In this document: piece by piece, positions 45,410 to 53,704 of the stretch
Layout of the letters: each line of letters begins with the position of its first letter
Position numbering within the stretch: the first letter of the stretch is position 1
Assembly (NCBI RefSeq): GCF_039537665.1
Contig: NZ_BAABAY010000001.1
Location: 1,364,001-1,428,000 of the forward strand
Length of the DNA stretch: 64,000 nucleotides
Reading direction: 5' to 3'
Source: Gaetbulibacter_A aestuarii
GTDB taxonomy: Bacteria; Bacteroidota; Bacteroidia; Flavobacteriales; Flavobacteriaceae
The notes under the pieces: generated by a model
What the model saw: only the letters and a program-made list of their open reading frames with translations
Database searches by the model: none
Told to the model about the DNA's origin: nothing
Translations under genes and position numbers: made by a program

Positions 45410-45433
45410 AATTATTATGCGCACATAATAATT
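45410..45433. promoter_or_regulatory. 10-bp inverted repeat upstream of the M3 peptidase
   Basis: AATTATTATG and CATAATAATT are perfectly complementary around CGCA. It sits 31 bases upstream of the M3 start, between that gene and the purE terminator. It could be an operator; the T-run to its right also gives it terminator form on the + strand, though no + strand gene precedes it. Confidence 0.45.
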
Positions 45434-45497
45434 TTTTTCTATATTCGTCTCAGATACTTCATGAGTGACTAACTCAAAAGAATTATTGTTAATAGCT

Positions 45498-45528
45498 AAA
45501 AAAGCCTCATTCATTTGAGGCTTTTTTT
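45498..45528 (-). terminator. Terminator overlapping the purE stop codon
   Basis: AGCCTCA and TGAGGCT pair across a 6-base loop, extended by A and T runs. The purE stop codon (45527-45529) lies at the 5' flank of the hairpin, so termination follows translation end directly. Confidence 0.82.
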
Positions 45529-46009
45529 ATTTTAGGTCTTTAGCAGATTCGTTTACTTTAGTTTTTAAGCCTTCTTTGTAAGCTATGATTTTGTCGCGAA
45601 CACCGGTATCTTGTGCTCCGATGATCTGAGCGGCTAAAATTCCCGCATTTTTTGCGCCATTAAGAGCTACAGTAGCCACAGGCACACCACCGGGCATTTG
45701 CAAAATAGAAAGCACAGAATCCCAACCATCAATAGAATTACTGCTTTTAACAGGTACGCCAATAACGGGCAATGGTGATAGTGATGCAATCATTCCGGGT
45801 AGATGGGCTGCACCTCCGGCACCGGCAATTATAACCGAAAAGCCTCTAGTATGTGCATTTTTACCGTAATCGAAAAGTTTATCCGGGGTACGATGCGCTG
45901 ATACAATATCAACTTCTACTTCAATCTCGAATCCTTTTAAGATGTCGATGGCATCTTGCATAACGGGAAGGTCACTTTTACTTCCCATAATAACTCCTAC
46001 TTTGCTCAT
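45527..46009 (-). CDS. purE: 5-(carboxyamino)imidazole ribonucleotide mutase
   Basis: 160 residues, class I PurE. It converts N5-CAIR to CAIR in purine synthesis. Motifs are VGVIMGSKSDLPVMQ, the active-site VSAHRTPDKLF, IAGAGGAAHLPGM and PVIGVPVKSS. Last gene of a purK / orphan / purE transcript; the start is one base after the stop of the secreted orphan, so translation is coupled. A terminator overlaps the stop. Confidence 0.96.
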   Translation of the reverse strand: MSKVGVIMGSKSDLPVMQDAIDILKGFEIEVEVDIVSAHRTPDKLFDYGKNAHTRGFSVIIAGAGGAAHLPGMIASLSPLPVIGVPVKSSNSIDGWDSVLSILQMPGGVPVATVALNGAKNAGILAAQIIGAQDTGVRDKIIAYKEGLKTKVNESAKDLK

Positions 46010-46010
46010 G

Positions 46011-47504
46011 TTAATTAAATTTTCTAATGTAATACTTTTGATCGGCTGTATTTAAGTAACCGAAATAAAACGCATCATTTCTTTTGAATTTTATTTTGGC
46101 TTCGGCTCTTACGCCTTTAGGATCTTTACCTTCTTCTACCAGAAAGTCATCCATCTTTTTAAAATAGCCGGAATCAACATCCAAAGCTAAATTATAATTG
46201 TTTTTATCAAGATAAAAATCCAATGAATTTGTTCTTGAGTAGGAAGGTGTAAATATCATCGTAGGTGGTGGGCTACCAAATCCATTACCCATACCTCCCA
46301 TCATTATAACCCCTCCTGAACTATAAAAATAACCACCTATGGTAACAAGGTAATTATTCTTTGTCTCAACGACTTTTAATCCCACTTCACTTTGAAAATT
46401 AGTAATTTGTCTAAGCCGATTTTTTATGCTGGCATCCTTGTCAATTTGAGTCTTAGGAATCGAATGAGTTTTTAATATTTCCTCGGAAATCACCAAATTT
46501 CTATCAGCATAATATGGAGAATTTGAATCAAAGGTTTTATCGAATAAATAACTGTTCGAGTTTAAATCCAGAACATTTAATGCAACCCGTTTTTTAGTTG
46601 CCTTTAAAAGAAATAATTTATTATCTAACAAAAATGAATTCACTTTTCTACCGGTATTTTCGTTTCTTGGAAAAAAAGTTCTAGAATTTTGCCGGGTTAA
46701 AATAGAGTAATCATTAAGGTTAATTTCAATTAATGAATTGAAATCTTTATTAGAATCCAAACCAATGTATAGTTTGTCGCCTCTAACATAAATTTTACTT
46801 GGAGCACTTATAGATTGAATATCAGTAGGTTGATTTTCATGTATAACTTTGAAGTTAACCGTGAATTCGAAACCGAACAGATATTTTCTCAAATAATCGG
46901 GTCTCTCGGGAAAATCGATTAATTTGTTGTTATAATAGAGAGGTCCTTTTTTAATATTAACGTTGTGCGATGTGTTTTCTAAATTAAGGTCCAGGCGGTA
47001 TAATCTTAAAATAGGATAATCTTGAAGTAAAGTTAACATGTAAAATGCATCCTTATAGGTGAATGTGCTCAAGAATTGTTCATTCTCAAAATTAAATTCC
47101 ATGGTCTTTTGAACCACTTGATGGGTTTCAAAATCATAAACAACAAAAAAATAATTTTTTTTCGATTTACCCTGCAGCATTTTTTCCTTTTCAAAAACCA
47201 CAGCCTGCTTTTGTTTATCACCGAAGGTCGCTATTTCGTCATAATAGCTTGGATCTGTTTTATTGATCCGAATACTGTCAGTTCTCTCGAAAGCATCATT
47301 AAAACGGCTAAAAGCAATAAGTTCGTCTTTAGTAAACGTCAGATTAAAGAAACCATCATAGCTTGTATAATATGCATTTACGGGGTCGTTGTCCTTACCT
47401 ACCGGCACAACTACATTTTCATTAGCTTCGAAAACAATATCTTGAGCATAAAAAATGGATGAAATGAATAATATGGCTAGTGTAACTGGTAAGTTTTTTG
47501 TCAT
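46011..47504 (-). CDS. Exported protein of unknown function inside the purK-purE operon
   Basis: 497 residues. The signal peptide MTKNLPVTLAILFISSIFYA is followed by QD. The mature part is beta-rich without recognisable catalytic motifs, with repeating stretches of the form F/Y-x-V-x-D (for example FFVVYDFETHQVVQ, LYRLDLNLE, KLYIGLDSNKDFN, NVLDLNSNSYLFD), as in a beta-propeller. A Gly/Met/Pro-rich loop (GGVIMMGGMGNGFGSPPP) lies near residue 410. The start codon overlaps the purK stop by one base, and the stop is one base before purE, so it is locked into purine gene expression despite being exported. I do not recognise it. Confidence 0.75.
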   Translation of the reverse strand: MTKNLPVTLAILFISSIFYAQDIVFEANENVVVPVGKDNDPVNAYYTSYDGFFNLTFTKDELIAFSRFNDAFERTDSIRINKTDPSYYDEIATFGDKQKQAVVFEKEKMLQGKSKKNYFFVVYDFETHQVVQKTMEFNFENEQFLSTFTYKDAFYMLTLLQDYPILRLYRLDLNLENTSHNVNIKKGPLYYNNKLIDFPERPDYLRKYLFGFEFTVNFKVIHENQPTDIQSISAPSKIYVRGDKLYIGLDSNKDFNSLIEINLNDYSILTRQNSRTFFPRNENTGRKVNSFLLDNKLFLLKATKKRVALNVLDLNSNSYLFDKTFDSNSPYYADRNLVISEEILKTHSIPKTQIDKDASIKNRLRQITNFQSEVGLKVVETKNNYLVTIGGYFYSSGGVIMMGGMGNGFGSPPPTMIFTPSYSRTNSLDFYLDKNNYNLALDVDSGYFKKMDDFLVEEGKDPKGVRAEAKIKFKRNDAFYFGYLNTADQKYYIRKFN

Positions 47505-48658
47505 TAGGTGCTTATTACTTTAATTAATCCTTTCACTTGTTCAGCAATCTTCCGGGCTTCATTCAAATCTTCGTTTACAATAGTGACATGACCCATTTTA
47601 CGGAATGGTCGCGTTTGCTTCTTACCATAAATATGGGGTGTTACACCAGCCATTTTCATAATTTCAGCGATGTTTTCATAAACCACATCACCGGTATATC
47701 CTTCTGCTCCAACAAGATTTACCATAACGCCGCCAACTTTGCTATCCGTCTTTCCTAAAGGAAGACCTAAAATAGCTCGAATGTGTTGTTCGAATTGCGA
47801 GGTATAACTGGCTTCAATGGTTTGATGTCCTGAATTGTGAGGTCTTGGTGCGACTTCATTGATTAATATCTCGTCATTTTGAGTTTGAAACATTTCCACC
47901 GCAAGTAATCCAACATGATTATAAGCTTCAGAAGTTTTTAGAGCCACTTCTTGCGCTTTTTTAGCAACTGCTTCCGGTATTCTGGCAGGACAGATCACAT
48001 ATTCCACCTGATTGGCTTCCGGGTGAAATTCCATTTCTACAACGGGGTAACTTTTTACCTCGCCGGCGGCACTGCGGGCAACAATCACTGCGAGTTCATT
48101 TTTAAAAGGAACTAATTCTTCAGCAATACATTCTCCTTTGGGCAGACCTTCAAGATCTTCAATCGATTTTACAATTTTTACGCCCTGGCCATCATAGCCA
48201 AATTGTGCAACCTTCCAGACAAATGGCAATTTTAATCCACCGTGGTTTATGGCTTCTTTGATCTCGGATAAGTAAGCAAATCTGGAAAACGGTGCCGTTG
48301 GTAAATTATGATCTACGTAAAACAATTTTTGTTTTGCCTTATTTTGAATGGTACGTAATGTTTTAGATGACGGATATACTTTAACACCTTCCTTTTCAAG
48401 ATCGGCCAGCGCCTCAATATTTACGTTTTCAATTTCGATAGTGAGAACGTCTACGTGTTTTCCAAAATTATAAACCGCATCATAATCTAAAAGATCACCG
48501 AGGTGAAATTCATCACAAGCAATCCGACAAGGTGCCGCTTCACTGGCTTCTAAAACACAGGTGTAAATGTCAAATTTTCGCGTATTGTAAAGCAGCATTT
48601 TTCCGAGTTGGCCGCCACCTAAAATACCGAGCTTAAAATTTGAAGAAAAGTAATTCAT
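47504..48658 (-). CDS. purK: 5-(carboxyamino)imidazole ribonucleotide synthase
   Basis: 384 residues from the ATG at 48658 (an ATG 13 codons earlier lies in the promoter region). ATP-grasp ligase that carboxylates AIR with bicarbonate to N5-CAIR, feeding PurE. Motifs are KLGILGGGQLGKM at the N-terminus, then KVAQFGYDGQGV, ECIAEELVPF, and the metal/ATP site EVAPRPHNSGHQTIEAS. First gene of the operon with an orphan exported protein and purE. Divergent from hpt-adk. Confidence 0.95.
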   Translation of the reverse strand: MNYFSSNFKLGILGGGQLGKMLLYNTRKFDIYTCVLEASEAAPCRIACDEFHLGDLLDYDAVYNFGKHVDVLTIEIENVNIEALADLEKEGVKVYPSSKTLRTIQNKAKQKLFYVDHNLPTAPFSRFAYLSEIKEAINHGGLKLPFVWKVAQFGYDGQGVKIVKSIEDLEGLPKGECIAEELVPFKNELAVIVARSAAGEVKSYPVVEMEFHPEANQVEYVICPARIPEAVAKKAQEVALKTSEAYNHVGLLAVEMFQTQNDEILINEVAPRPHNSGHQTIEASYTSQFEQHIRAILGLPLGKTDSKVGGVMVNLVGAEGYTGDVVYENIAEIMKMAGVTPHIYGKKQTRPFRKMGHVTIVNEDLNEARKIAEQVKGLIKVIST

Positions 48659-48695
48659 GTTGTTATTTTGGGTAAAATCGTCATCAATGATACGC

Positions 48696-48703
48696 AAAAA
48701 TAC
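48696..48703 (-). promoter_or_regulatory. Promoter -7 box for the purK operon
   Basis: On the minus strand TATTTTTG fits TAnnTTTG, 37 bases upstream of the purK ATG. This position supports the shorter purK start. I did not find a PurR-like box. Confidence 0.6.
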
Positions 48704-48766
48704 ACTTAAATCTTAAAATACTCAGGAAATGGCAATTCAAAAATGGGTATTCCTTAATCTATTGAT

Positions 48767-48774
48767 TATCTTTG
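48767..48774 (+). promoter_or_regulatory. Promoter -7 box for hpt-adk
   Basis: TATCTTTG fits TAnnTTTG, 21 bases before the GTG start. It forms, with the purK box, a divergent promoter pair about 63 bases apart. Confidence 0.6.
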
Positions 48775-48795
48775 CATCCTTAAAAACAAGTTATA

Positions 48796-49905
48796 GTGAT
48801 TAAACTTCACGATAAATATTTTAAACCGTTTATCTCGGCTAAGGAAATTGATGCTATCTTAGATAAAATGGTTGCTGAAATCTCTAAAGATGTTGGAGAC
48901 GAAATACCTGTTTTTGTGGGTATTTTGAACGGCTCTTTCATGGTGGTTAGCGATTTTGTGAAAAAGTATCCGAAACCCTGCGAAGTTACTTTTATTAAGT
49001 TAGCTTCTTATGAAGGCGTGAAATCTACCGAGGATATCCAACGTTTAATTGGATTGACTCAGGATCTCACAGACCGCACGGTTATTATTTTGGAAGATAT
49101 TATTGATACCGGAAATACGCTTAATGAAGTGTATCGTATTTTTAATAATGAAAGGGTAAAAACTTTAAAAATTGCGACTCTGTTTCATAAACCGGAAGCT
49201 TACAATAAGGATTTCAAATTGCATTACGTTGGAAAGGAAATTCCAAACAAATTCATAGTAGGTTATGGTTTAGATTATAACGGTTTAGGACGCGATATTC
49301 CTGAAGTTTATCAAATAAAAGAAACACAACACATGACAAATTTAGTGCTTTTTGGCCCTCCTGGAGCAGGTAAAGGAACACAAGCGAATTTCTTAAAAGA
49401 AAAATATAATTTAGTACATATTTCTACCGGTGATGTTTTTAGATTCAACATCAAAAATGAAACAGCACTGGGGATGTTGGCCAAGTCCTACATGGATAAA
49501 GGCGAGTTGGTTCCCGATCAGGTAACCATTGATATGTTGAATGCTGAGGTTGAAAAAAACGCCGATGCTAAAGGCTTTATTTTTGATGGTTTCCCAAGAA
49601 CCAATGCGCAGGCAAAGGCTTTAGATAAATTAATGGATTCGAAGGATTCTCAAATTAATGCGATGATCGCTTTGGAAGTAGACGATGATATCCTTGTAGA
49701 ACGTCTTTTGAAACGTGGTGAGACCAGCGGTAGACCTGATGATGCTAACGAATCTGTGATCAGAACCAGAATTTCTGAATACTACAAAAAAACAGCGATA
49801 TTAAAGGACTATTACTCAGCACAGGACAAATATTTTGGCGTTGATGGTGTAGGTTCTATTGAAGATATCACAAAACGCTTAAGTGCTGTAATCGATAAGC
49901 TGTAA
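48796..49905 (+). CDS. hpt-adk: Fused hypoxanthine phosphoribosyltransferase / adenylate kinase
   Basis: 369 residues in one continuous frame from a GTG start. Residues 1-178 are hypoxanthine phosphoribosyltransferase (FVGILNGSFMV, and the PRPP loop VIILEDIIDTGNTL at 96-109). Residues 180-369 are a complete adenylate kinase: P-loop FGPPGAGKGTQ (186-196), STGDVFR, DGFPRTNAQA, and RPDDANESVIRTR, without the zinc LID insertion. There is no stop between the halves. An internal in-frame ATG at 49333 (residue 180) sits exactly where a separate Adk would begin, so a short Adk product from internal initiation is possible. The product would salvage hypoxanthine and balance adenylates. Confidence 0.93.
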   Translation: MIKLHDKYFKPFISAKEIDAILDKMVAEISKDVGDEIPVFVGILNGSFMVVSDFVKKYPKPCEVTFIKLASYEGVKSTEDIQRLIGLTQDLTDRTVIILEDIIDTGNTLNEVYRIFNNERVKTLKIATLFHKPEAYNKDFKLHYVGKEIPNKFIVGYGLDYNGLGRDIPEVYQIKETQHMTNLVLFGPPGAGKGTQANFLKEKYNLVHISTGDVFRFNIKNETALGMLAKSYMDKGELVPDQVTIDMLNAEVEKNADAKGFIFDGFPRTNAQAKALDKLMDSKDSQINAMIALEVDDDILVERLLKRGETSGRPDDANESVIRTRISEYYKKTAILKDYYSAQDKYFGVDGVGSIEDITKRLSAVIDKL

Positions 49906-49957
49906 TAAGCTCCTGAAATATTAATTTAATTTTTCCGCAAAGCGGAACCCATAACGC

Positions 49958-50986
49958 ATGACTGAAGGTAATTTTGTTGATTATATAAAACTGTATGTCG
50001 CTTCCGGAAATGGAGGTAAGGGTTCTGCGCACTTACATCGCGAAAAATATGTAGCTAAAGGCGGCCCTGATGGTGGCGATGGCGGTCGTGGTGGTCATGT
50101 GATCGTTCGTGGAAATAAGAATCTTTGGACACTTTTTCATCTTAAATTTAAAAAACATGTTCGAGCCGGTCATGGTGAGCACGGAAGTAAAAGCCGAAGT
50201 ACCGGTGCCGATGGCGAGGATGCTATAATAGAAGTGCCGTTAGGAACCGTAGTTCGAGATACCGAAACCAACAAGGTTCTTTTTGAGATTACCGAAGATG
50301 GCGAAGAAAAAATCCTGGCTAAAGGTGGCAAAGGCGGTCTTGGAAACTGGCATTTTAAATCGTCTACCAATCAAACACCACGGTATGCCCAACCCGGTTT
50401 ACCCATGGAAGAAAAAGATGTAACTCTTGAACTTAAAGTACTTGCCGACGTTGGTTTAGTAGGGTTTCCAAATGCCGGAAAATCAACATTGCTCTCGGTT
50501 ATCACTTCAGCAAAACCCAAAATTGCAGATTACGAATTCACAACATTGAAACCCAATTTAGGAATTGTTGAATATCGCGATTTCAAGACCTTTGTTATGG
50601 CTGATATTCCCGGTATAATTGAAGGTGCTGCGGAAGGAAAAGGTTTAGGGCATTACTTTTTACGACACATTGAACGAAACTCTATTTTACTGTTTTTGAT
50701 TCCTGCAGATGCTAAAGACATCAAAGAACAATACGATATTTTGTTGGATGAGTTGCGTCGTTATAACCCTGAAATGCTTGATAAAGATCGCTTGGTTGCC
50801 ATTTCCAAAAGTGATATGCTCGACGCCGAGCTGAAAGCTGAGATGAAAGCCGAATTGGATAAAACACTTCCGGTACCTTTTCTCTTTATTTCATCTGTGG
50901 CGCAACAAGGACTTACCGAACTCAAGGATGTACTTTGGAAGCTGTTGAACGCTAATGAAAACGCTCCAAAATCCAGTTCGAAATAA
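49958..50986 (+). CDS. obg: GTPase Obg/CgtA
   Basis: 342 residues. N-terminal glycine-rich Obg fold (SGNGGKGSAHLHRE, GGPDGGDGGRGGHV), then the GTPase domain with G1 GFPNAGKST, G3 DIPGIIEGAAEGKGLGHYFLRH and G4 SKSD. No C-terminal OCT domain. It is a ribosome-associated GTPase needed for 50S maturation and stress adaptation. The 3' end overlaps the convergent hydrolase gene by 35 bases. Confidence 0.95.
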   Translation: MTEGNFVDYIKLYVASGNGGKGSAHLHREKYVAKGGPDGGDGGRGGHVIVRGNKNLWTLFHLKFKKHVRAGHGEHGSKSRSTGADGEDAIIEVPLGTVVRDTETNKVLFEITEDGEEKILAKGGKGGLGNWHFKSSTNQTPRYAQPGLPMEEKDVTLELKVLADVGLVGFPNAGKSTLLSVITSAKPKIADYEFTTLKPNLGIVEYRDFKTFVMADIPGIIEGAAEGKGLGHYFLRHIERNSILLFLIPADAKDIKEQYDILLDELRRYNPEMLDKDRLVAISKSDMLDAELKAEMKAELDKTLPVPFLFISSVAQQGLTELKDVLWKLLNANENAPKSSSK

Positions 50987-52055
50987 TTTCTAAAGCATTT
51001 GGAGAAAAGGTTTCTTCAATTTTACTGTATTCTTGCGGCATTCCTGTTTCGGCTGTTTGAAATAAATGATTAAGTCCTTCTAACGCTTTTATAGTAACAT
51101 CAGTATTTTGTGCTTTTTCCAAACCGGCTTTTATTCCTTCTAAATTGAGATCGGCCAAAACCTGAACATCCTTACTGCCGTTTAAAGCTAATACCGGACA
51201 GGTCGTTTCTTGTAAATAATCCTTAGGATCGATCCGAATGAAAGCTTTGATCCATGGCGATTTCAATGTTTTGAGTTGTTGCTCGATCATTACCGGAGTA
51301 ATGTATGGTGCTAAAACAGACATGGGATTTTTCGCCTTATAATCATTAAGGCCTCTGGTTACCCGAGCTGCGATGGAATCTTCATTTTTAGTGGTTTTAA
51401 TCACCTCATAAATAGTTTTACTCAATGTATCATTTTCATCTAACTGAATTTGTGGTACACCGGAAAGCATTCCAACCTTTTTAGCCTGACTTCGTAAAAT
51501 TTCTGCACCATCAACGCCTGGTCCTGCGAGTAAAACCACAAAGGCTACATCTTTGTTTTTAGAAGCTACCATAGGTGCTATGAGTCCGCCTTCACTATGG
51601 CCTATTAAACCAATTGCAGAAGTGTCAATATCGGTTCTTTGTTTTAAAAAAGTGAAAGCAGCTTCGGCATCTGTAGCGAAATCGTATGAGGTTCCCGTTG
51701 AAAAATCACCTTCAGAATTCCCAACTCCTCGATCGTCATAGCGAAGAACAGCAATACCGTGACGGCTCAAATAATCTGCTAAAACTAAAAATGGGCTGTG
51801 ATTGAACTGTTTCACAGTTTCATTTCTGTCCTGTGGACCAGACCCGGTAATTAAAATGGCAACCGGTGGGTTTTTAATGTTCTTGGGAATAGTCAGTGTT
51901 CCTTCAAATGTAATATTATTAGCCTTTGGATTTTTAAAATGTACGGTGTCGGAAGTATAGTTGAATGGTGCTTCGGGTGTTTGAGGTCTTTTTGCTTGCG
52001 AAAAAACAACAGTAAAACTCAAAAGGAAAATGATTTTAAATAAGAAGCCTCTCAT
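50952..52055 (-). CDS. Exported alpha/beta hydrolase
   Basis: 367 residues. The signal peptide ends near VVFSQ. Hydrolase motifs: LITGSGPQDRNE (oxyanion region), VLRYDDRGVGNSEG, nucleophile Ser in IGLIGHSEGGLIAP, a late Asp in LALNGSKDVQV, and catalytic His in LEGLNHLFQ. It resembles the acyl-CoA-thioester-hydrolase/BAAT-like exported esterases of Bacteroidota. Substrate unknown. Ends 35 bases inside obg on the opposite strand. Confidence 0.85.
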   Translation of the reverse strand: MRGFLFKIIFLLSFTVVFSQAKRPQTPEAPFNYTSDTVHFKNPKANNITFEGTLTIPKNIKNPPVAILITGSGPQDRNETVKQFNHSPFLVLADYLSRHGIAVLRYDDRGVGNSEGDFSTGTSYDFATDAEAAFTFLKQRTDIDTSAIGLIGHSEGGLIAPMVASKNKDVAFVVLLAGPGVDGAEILRSQAKKVGMLSGVPQIQLDENDTLSKTIYEVIKTTKNEDSIAARVTRGLNDYKAKNPMSVLAPYITPVMIEQQLKTLKSPWIKAFIRIDPKDYLQETTCPVLALNGSKDVQVLADLNLEGIKAGLEKAQNTDVTIKALEGLNHLFQTAETGMPQEYSKIEETFSPNALEIISNWILERFH

Positions 52056-52067
52056 AGAATTTAAAAT

Positions 52068-52709
52068 TTAAGAATCTAATTTTTTAAAGGTGACGTAGGA
52101 GTAAAGCACAGGAATAAGTGACATGGTAATCACAATCCCAATAAATATTTTAGAACTGAGTTCTTTCTTAAAAATCAAACAACAGATCACAATAAGTAAA
52201 CCACCAACAAACCAAAGTTTGCCTCCTAATTGATGCGTTTTTTTCCAAACGGTTTCGTTTTCCAGAGTCCATGGCGTGCGGATTCCGATAAAGTAATTCG
52301 CTTTAATAGTTTTCATATAATTTCCTAAAACAACAAAAAGTAATCCCAGAACAATAAAAAGTAAATTAGGATTATGCATGGCTTGTTCCTTAACGCTATA
52401 AATAATAAAGACAGCAATACCGGACATGAATAGTAGCAGGAAGAATTTCAAATTGTAATATTTCTGTCCCATGTTTTGAAGTTTCTTCTTAGGATCTATG
52501 AACGGAATTATTGAAAGTAAACCATACATGAATATGGTAAATAGGCAAGTTGTCCAAATCAATGTGGATTTATCCCCCCAATTATCTATCTCTCCTTTAA
52601 AATTCCAATGAAGCGGGACGGTTTCAGGTAAACTATTCCATACATAGGCCAAATAGACCAATGGTATGGCAATAATGAGAAGCAACGGAAGTTCTTTTTT
52701 TAATTTCAT
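52068..52709 (-). CDS. SdpI family membrane protein
   Basis: 213 residues with about six membrane segments. N-terminal DUF1648 motif (PETVPLHWNFKGEIDNWG) followed by the SdpI segment (NYFIGIRTPWTLENETVWKKTH, visible as NYFIGIRTPWTL then TVWKKTHQLGGKL). In Bacillus, SdpI gives immunity to the SdpC toxin; in this context no toxin gene is seen and a general role is more likely. Encoded 4 bases after an ArsR-type regulator, as in sdpRI. Confidence 0.88.
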   Translation of the reverse strand: MKLKKELPLLLIIAIPLVYLAYVWNSLPETVPLHWNFKGEIDNWGDKSTLIWTTCLFTIFMYGLLSIIPFIDPKKKLQNMGQKYYNLKFFLLLFMSGIAVFIIYSVKEQAMHNPNLLFIVLGLLFVVLGNYMKTIKANYFIGIRTPWTLENETVWKKTHQLGGKLWFVGGLLIVICCLIFKKELSSKIFIGIVITMSLIPVLYSYVTFKKLDS

Positions 52710-52713
52710 CGGT

Positions 52714-52971
52714 TTATTTTTTAAGCGTTATCAACCATTGCAGTACATCTTCAAGTATGGTTGTATTGATGGAATAGGTGATGAATTGTCCTTGTTTTTC
52801 ACTGGTAACTAATTCGGCACGTTTTAAAATATCTAAATGATGAGAAATACTGGGTTTCGAAATATCGAAGGCTTCAGCAATATCACCAGCCGTCATGTCG
52901 CCTTGTTTTAAAAGCTCGAGAATCTGACGCCGGGTTTCATCGTTTAAAGCTTTAAATAAATAATTCATCAT
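52714..52971 (-). CDS. ArsR-type autorepressor, SdpR-like
   Basis: 85 residues, a single winged helix-turn-helix: LFKALNDETRRQILELLKQG (region ending at the first helix pair), TAGDIAEAFDISKPSISHHL (recognition helix), and ELVTSEKQGQFITYSI. Followed by SdpI in the order regulator-SdpI, as in the Bacillus sdpRI operon. A palindrome lies 5 bases upstream of the start. No metal-binding Cys cluster of metal-sensing ArsR members is present. Confidence 0.9.
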   Translation of the reverse strand: MMNYLFKALNDETRRQILELLKQGDMTAGDIAEAFDISKPSISHHLDILKRAELVTSEKQGQFITYSINTTILEDVLQWLITLKK

Positions 52972-52976
52972 TTAGG

Positions 52977-52998
52977 TATTTAGACAAATATCTAAATA
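52977..52998. promoter_or_regulatory. Inverted repeat, probable SdpR-like operator
   Basis: TATTTAGA and TCTAAATA are perfectly complementary with a 6-base spacer (CAAATA), just upstream of the sdpR-like start. Fits autoregulation. Confidence 0.65.
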
Positions 52999-53080
52999 TA
53001 TAATGAAATGAGCAAATATTTTAGTTTAAGATCATAAAAACCAGCTGATTTTTAATTAAATTTAAAGAAAAATAGGTGTT

Positions 53081-53602
53081 ATGAAATTTCTTAAATGGTC
53101 GATACTTTTTTTAGTGATGAGCTCCTGCGCTCCAATTTATGTGACCTATGATTACGATCGGGGAACCAATTTCAATCAATACAAGACTTACAATTATTAC
53201 AGTGATATGAAACCGGGTTTGAGCGATCTTGACACGAGACGTTTATTAGATGCTTTGGACGCTAAATTGAAAACGATGGGTATGGAATTATCAGATAACC
53301 CTGGCTTTTTTATAGATATCAGTAGTCAGGCATTCCAGCAAGCGCCTAATCAAACTGTGGGTCTTGGCGTTGGTGGTGGAGGCCGAAATATGGGTGGAGG
53401 TATTTCTATTGGCTTGCCTATAGGTCAGGGTCAGATTAACCGTCAGATCACTATCGATTTTGTAGATGAAAACAAGAAACAATTATTCTGGCAGGCTGTA
53501 GGTGATTACCGATTTAATCCGGATGCCACACCTGAAAATCGATTGGCTCGAATTCAGCAATTAGTTGATAAGGTAATGTCGAAATATCCACCCAAAAAAT
53601 AG
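53081..53602 (+). CDS. DUF4136 family lipoprotein
   Basis: 173 residues. The N-terminal lipobox is LFLVMSSCAP. Body: YVTYDYDRGTNFNQYKTYNY (the DUF4136 start), a glycine-rich loop (GLGVGGGGRNMGGGISIG), then FVDENKKQLFWQAVGDYRF and RIQQLVDKVMSKYPPK. Family of unknown function; a monomeric envelope lipoprotein is likely. Divergent from the sdpR-like gene. Confidence 0.85.
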   Translation: MKFLKWSILFLVMSSCAPIYVTYDYDRGTNFNQYKTYNYYSDMKPGLSDLDTRRLLDALDAKLKTMGMELSDNPGFFIDISSQAFQQAPNQTVGLGVGGGGRNMGGGISIGLPIGQGQINRQITIDFVDENKKQLFWQAVGDYRFNPDATPENRLARIQQLVDKVMSKYPPKK

Positions 53603-53704
53603 CTTGCTTCTCGCTTCAAATTTTATAATTATCCTAACATTTTATCTTTTGGGAAGGCCTGTTGTTTTCGTAAATTCGTATAAAATCAGAAAAAAGAAAT
53701 TAAT

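Noticed and set aside
52068..52971. Toxin-antitoxin or bacteriocin locus
   Set aside because: Only the SdpR/SdpI-like regulator and membrane protein are present; no toxin gene is seen in the window.
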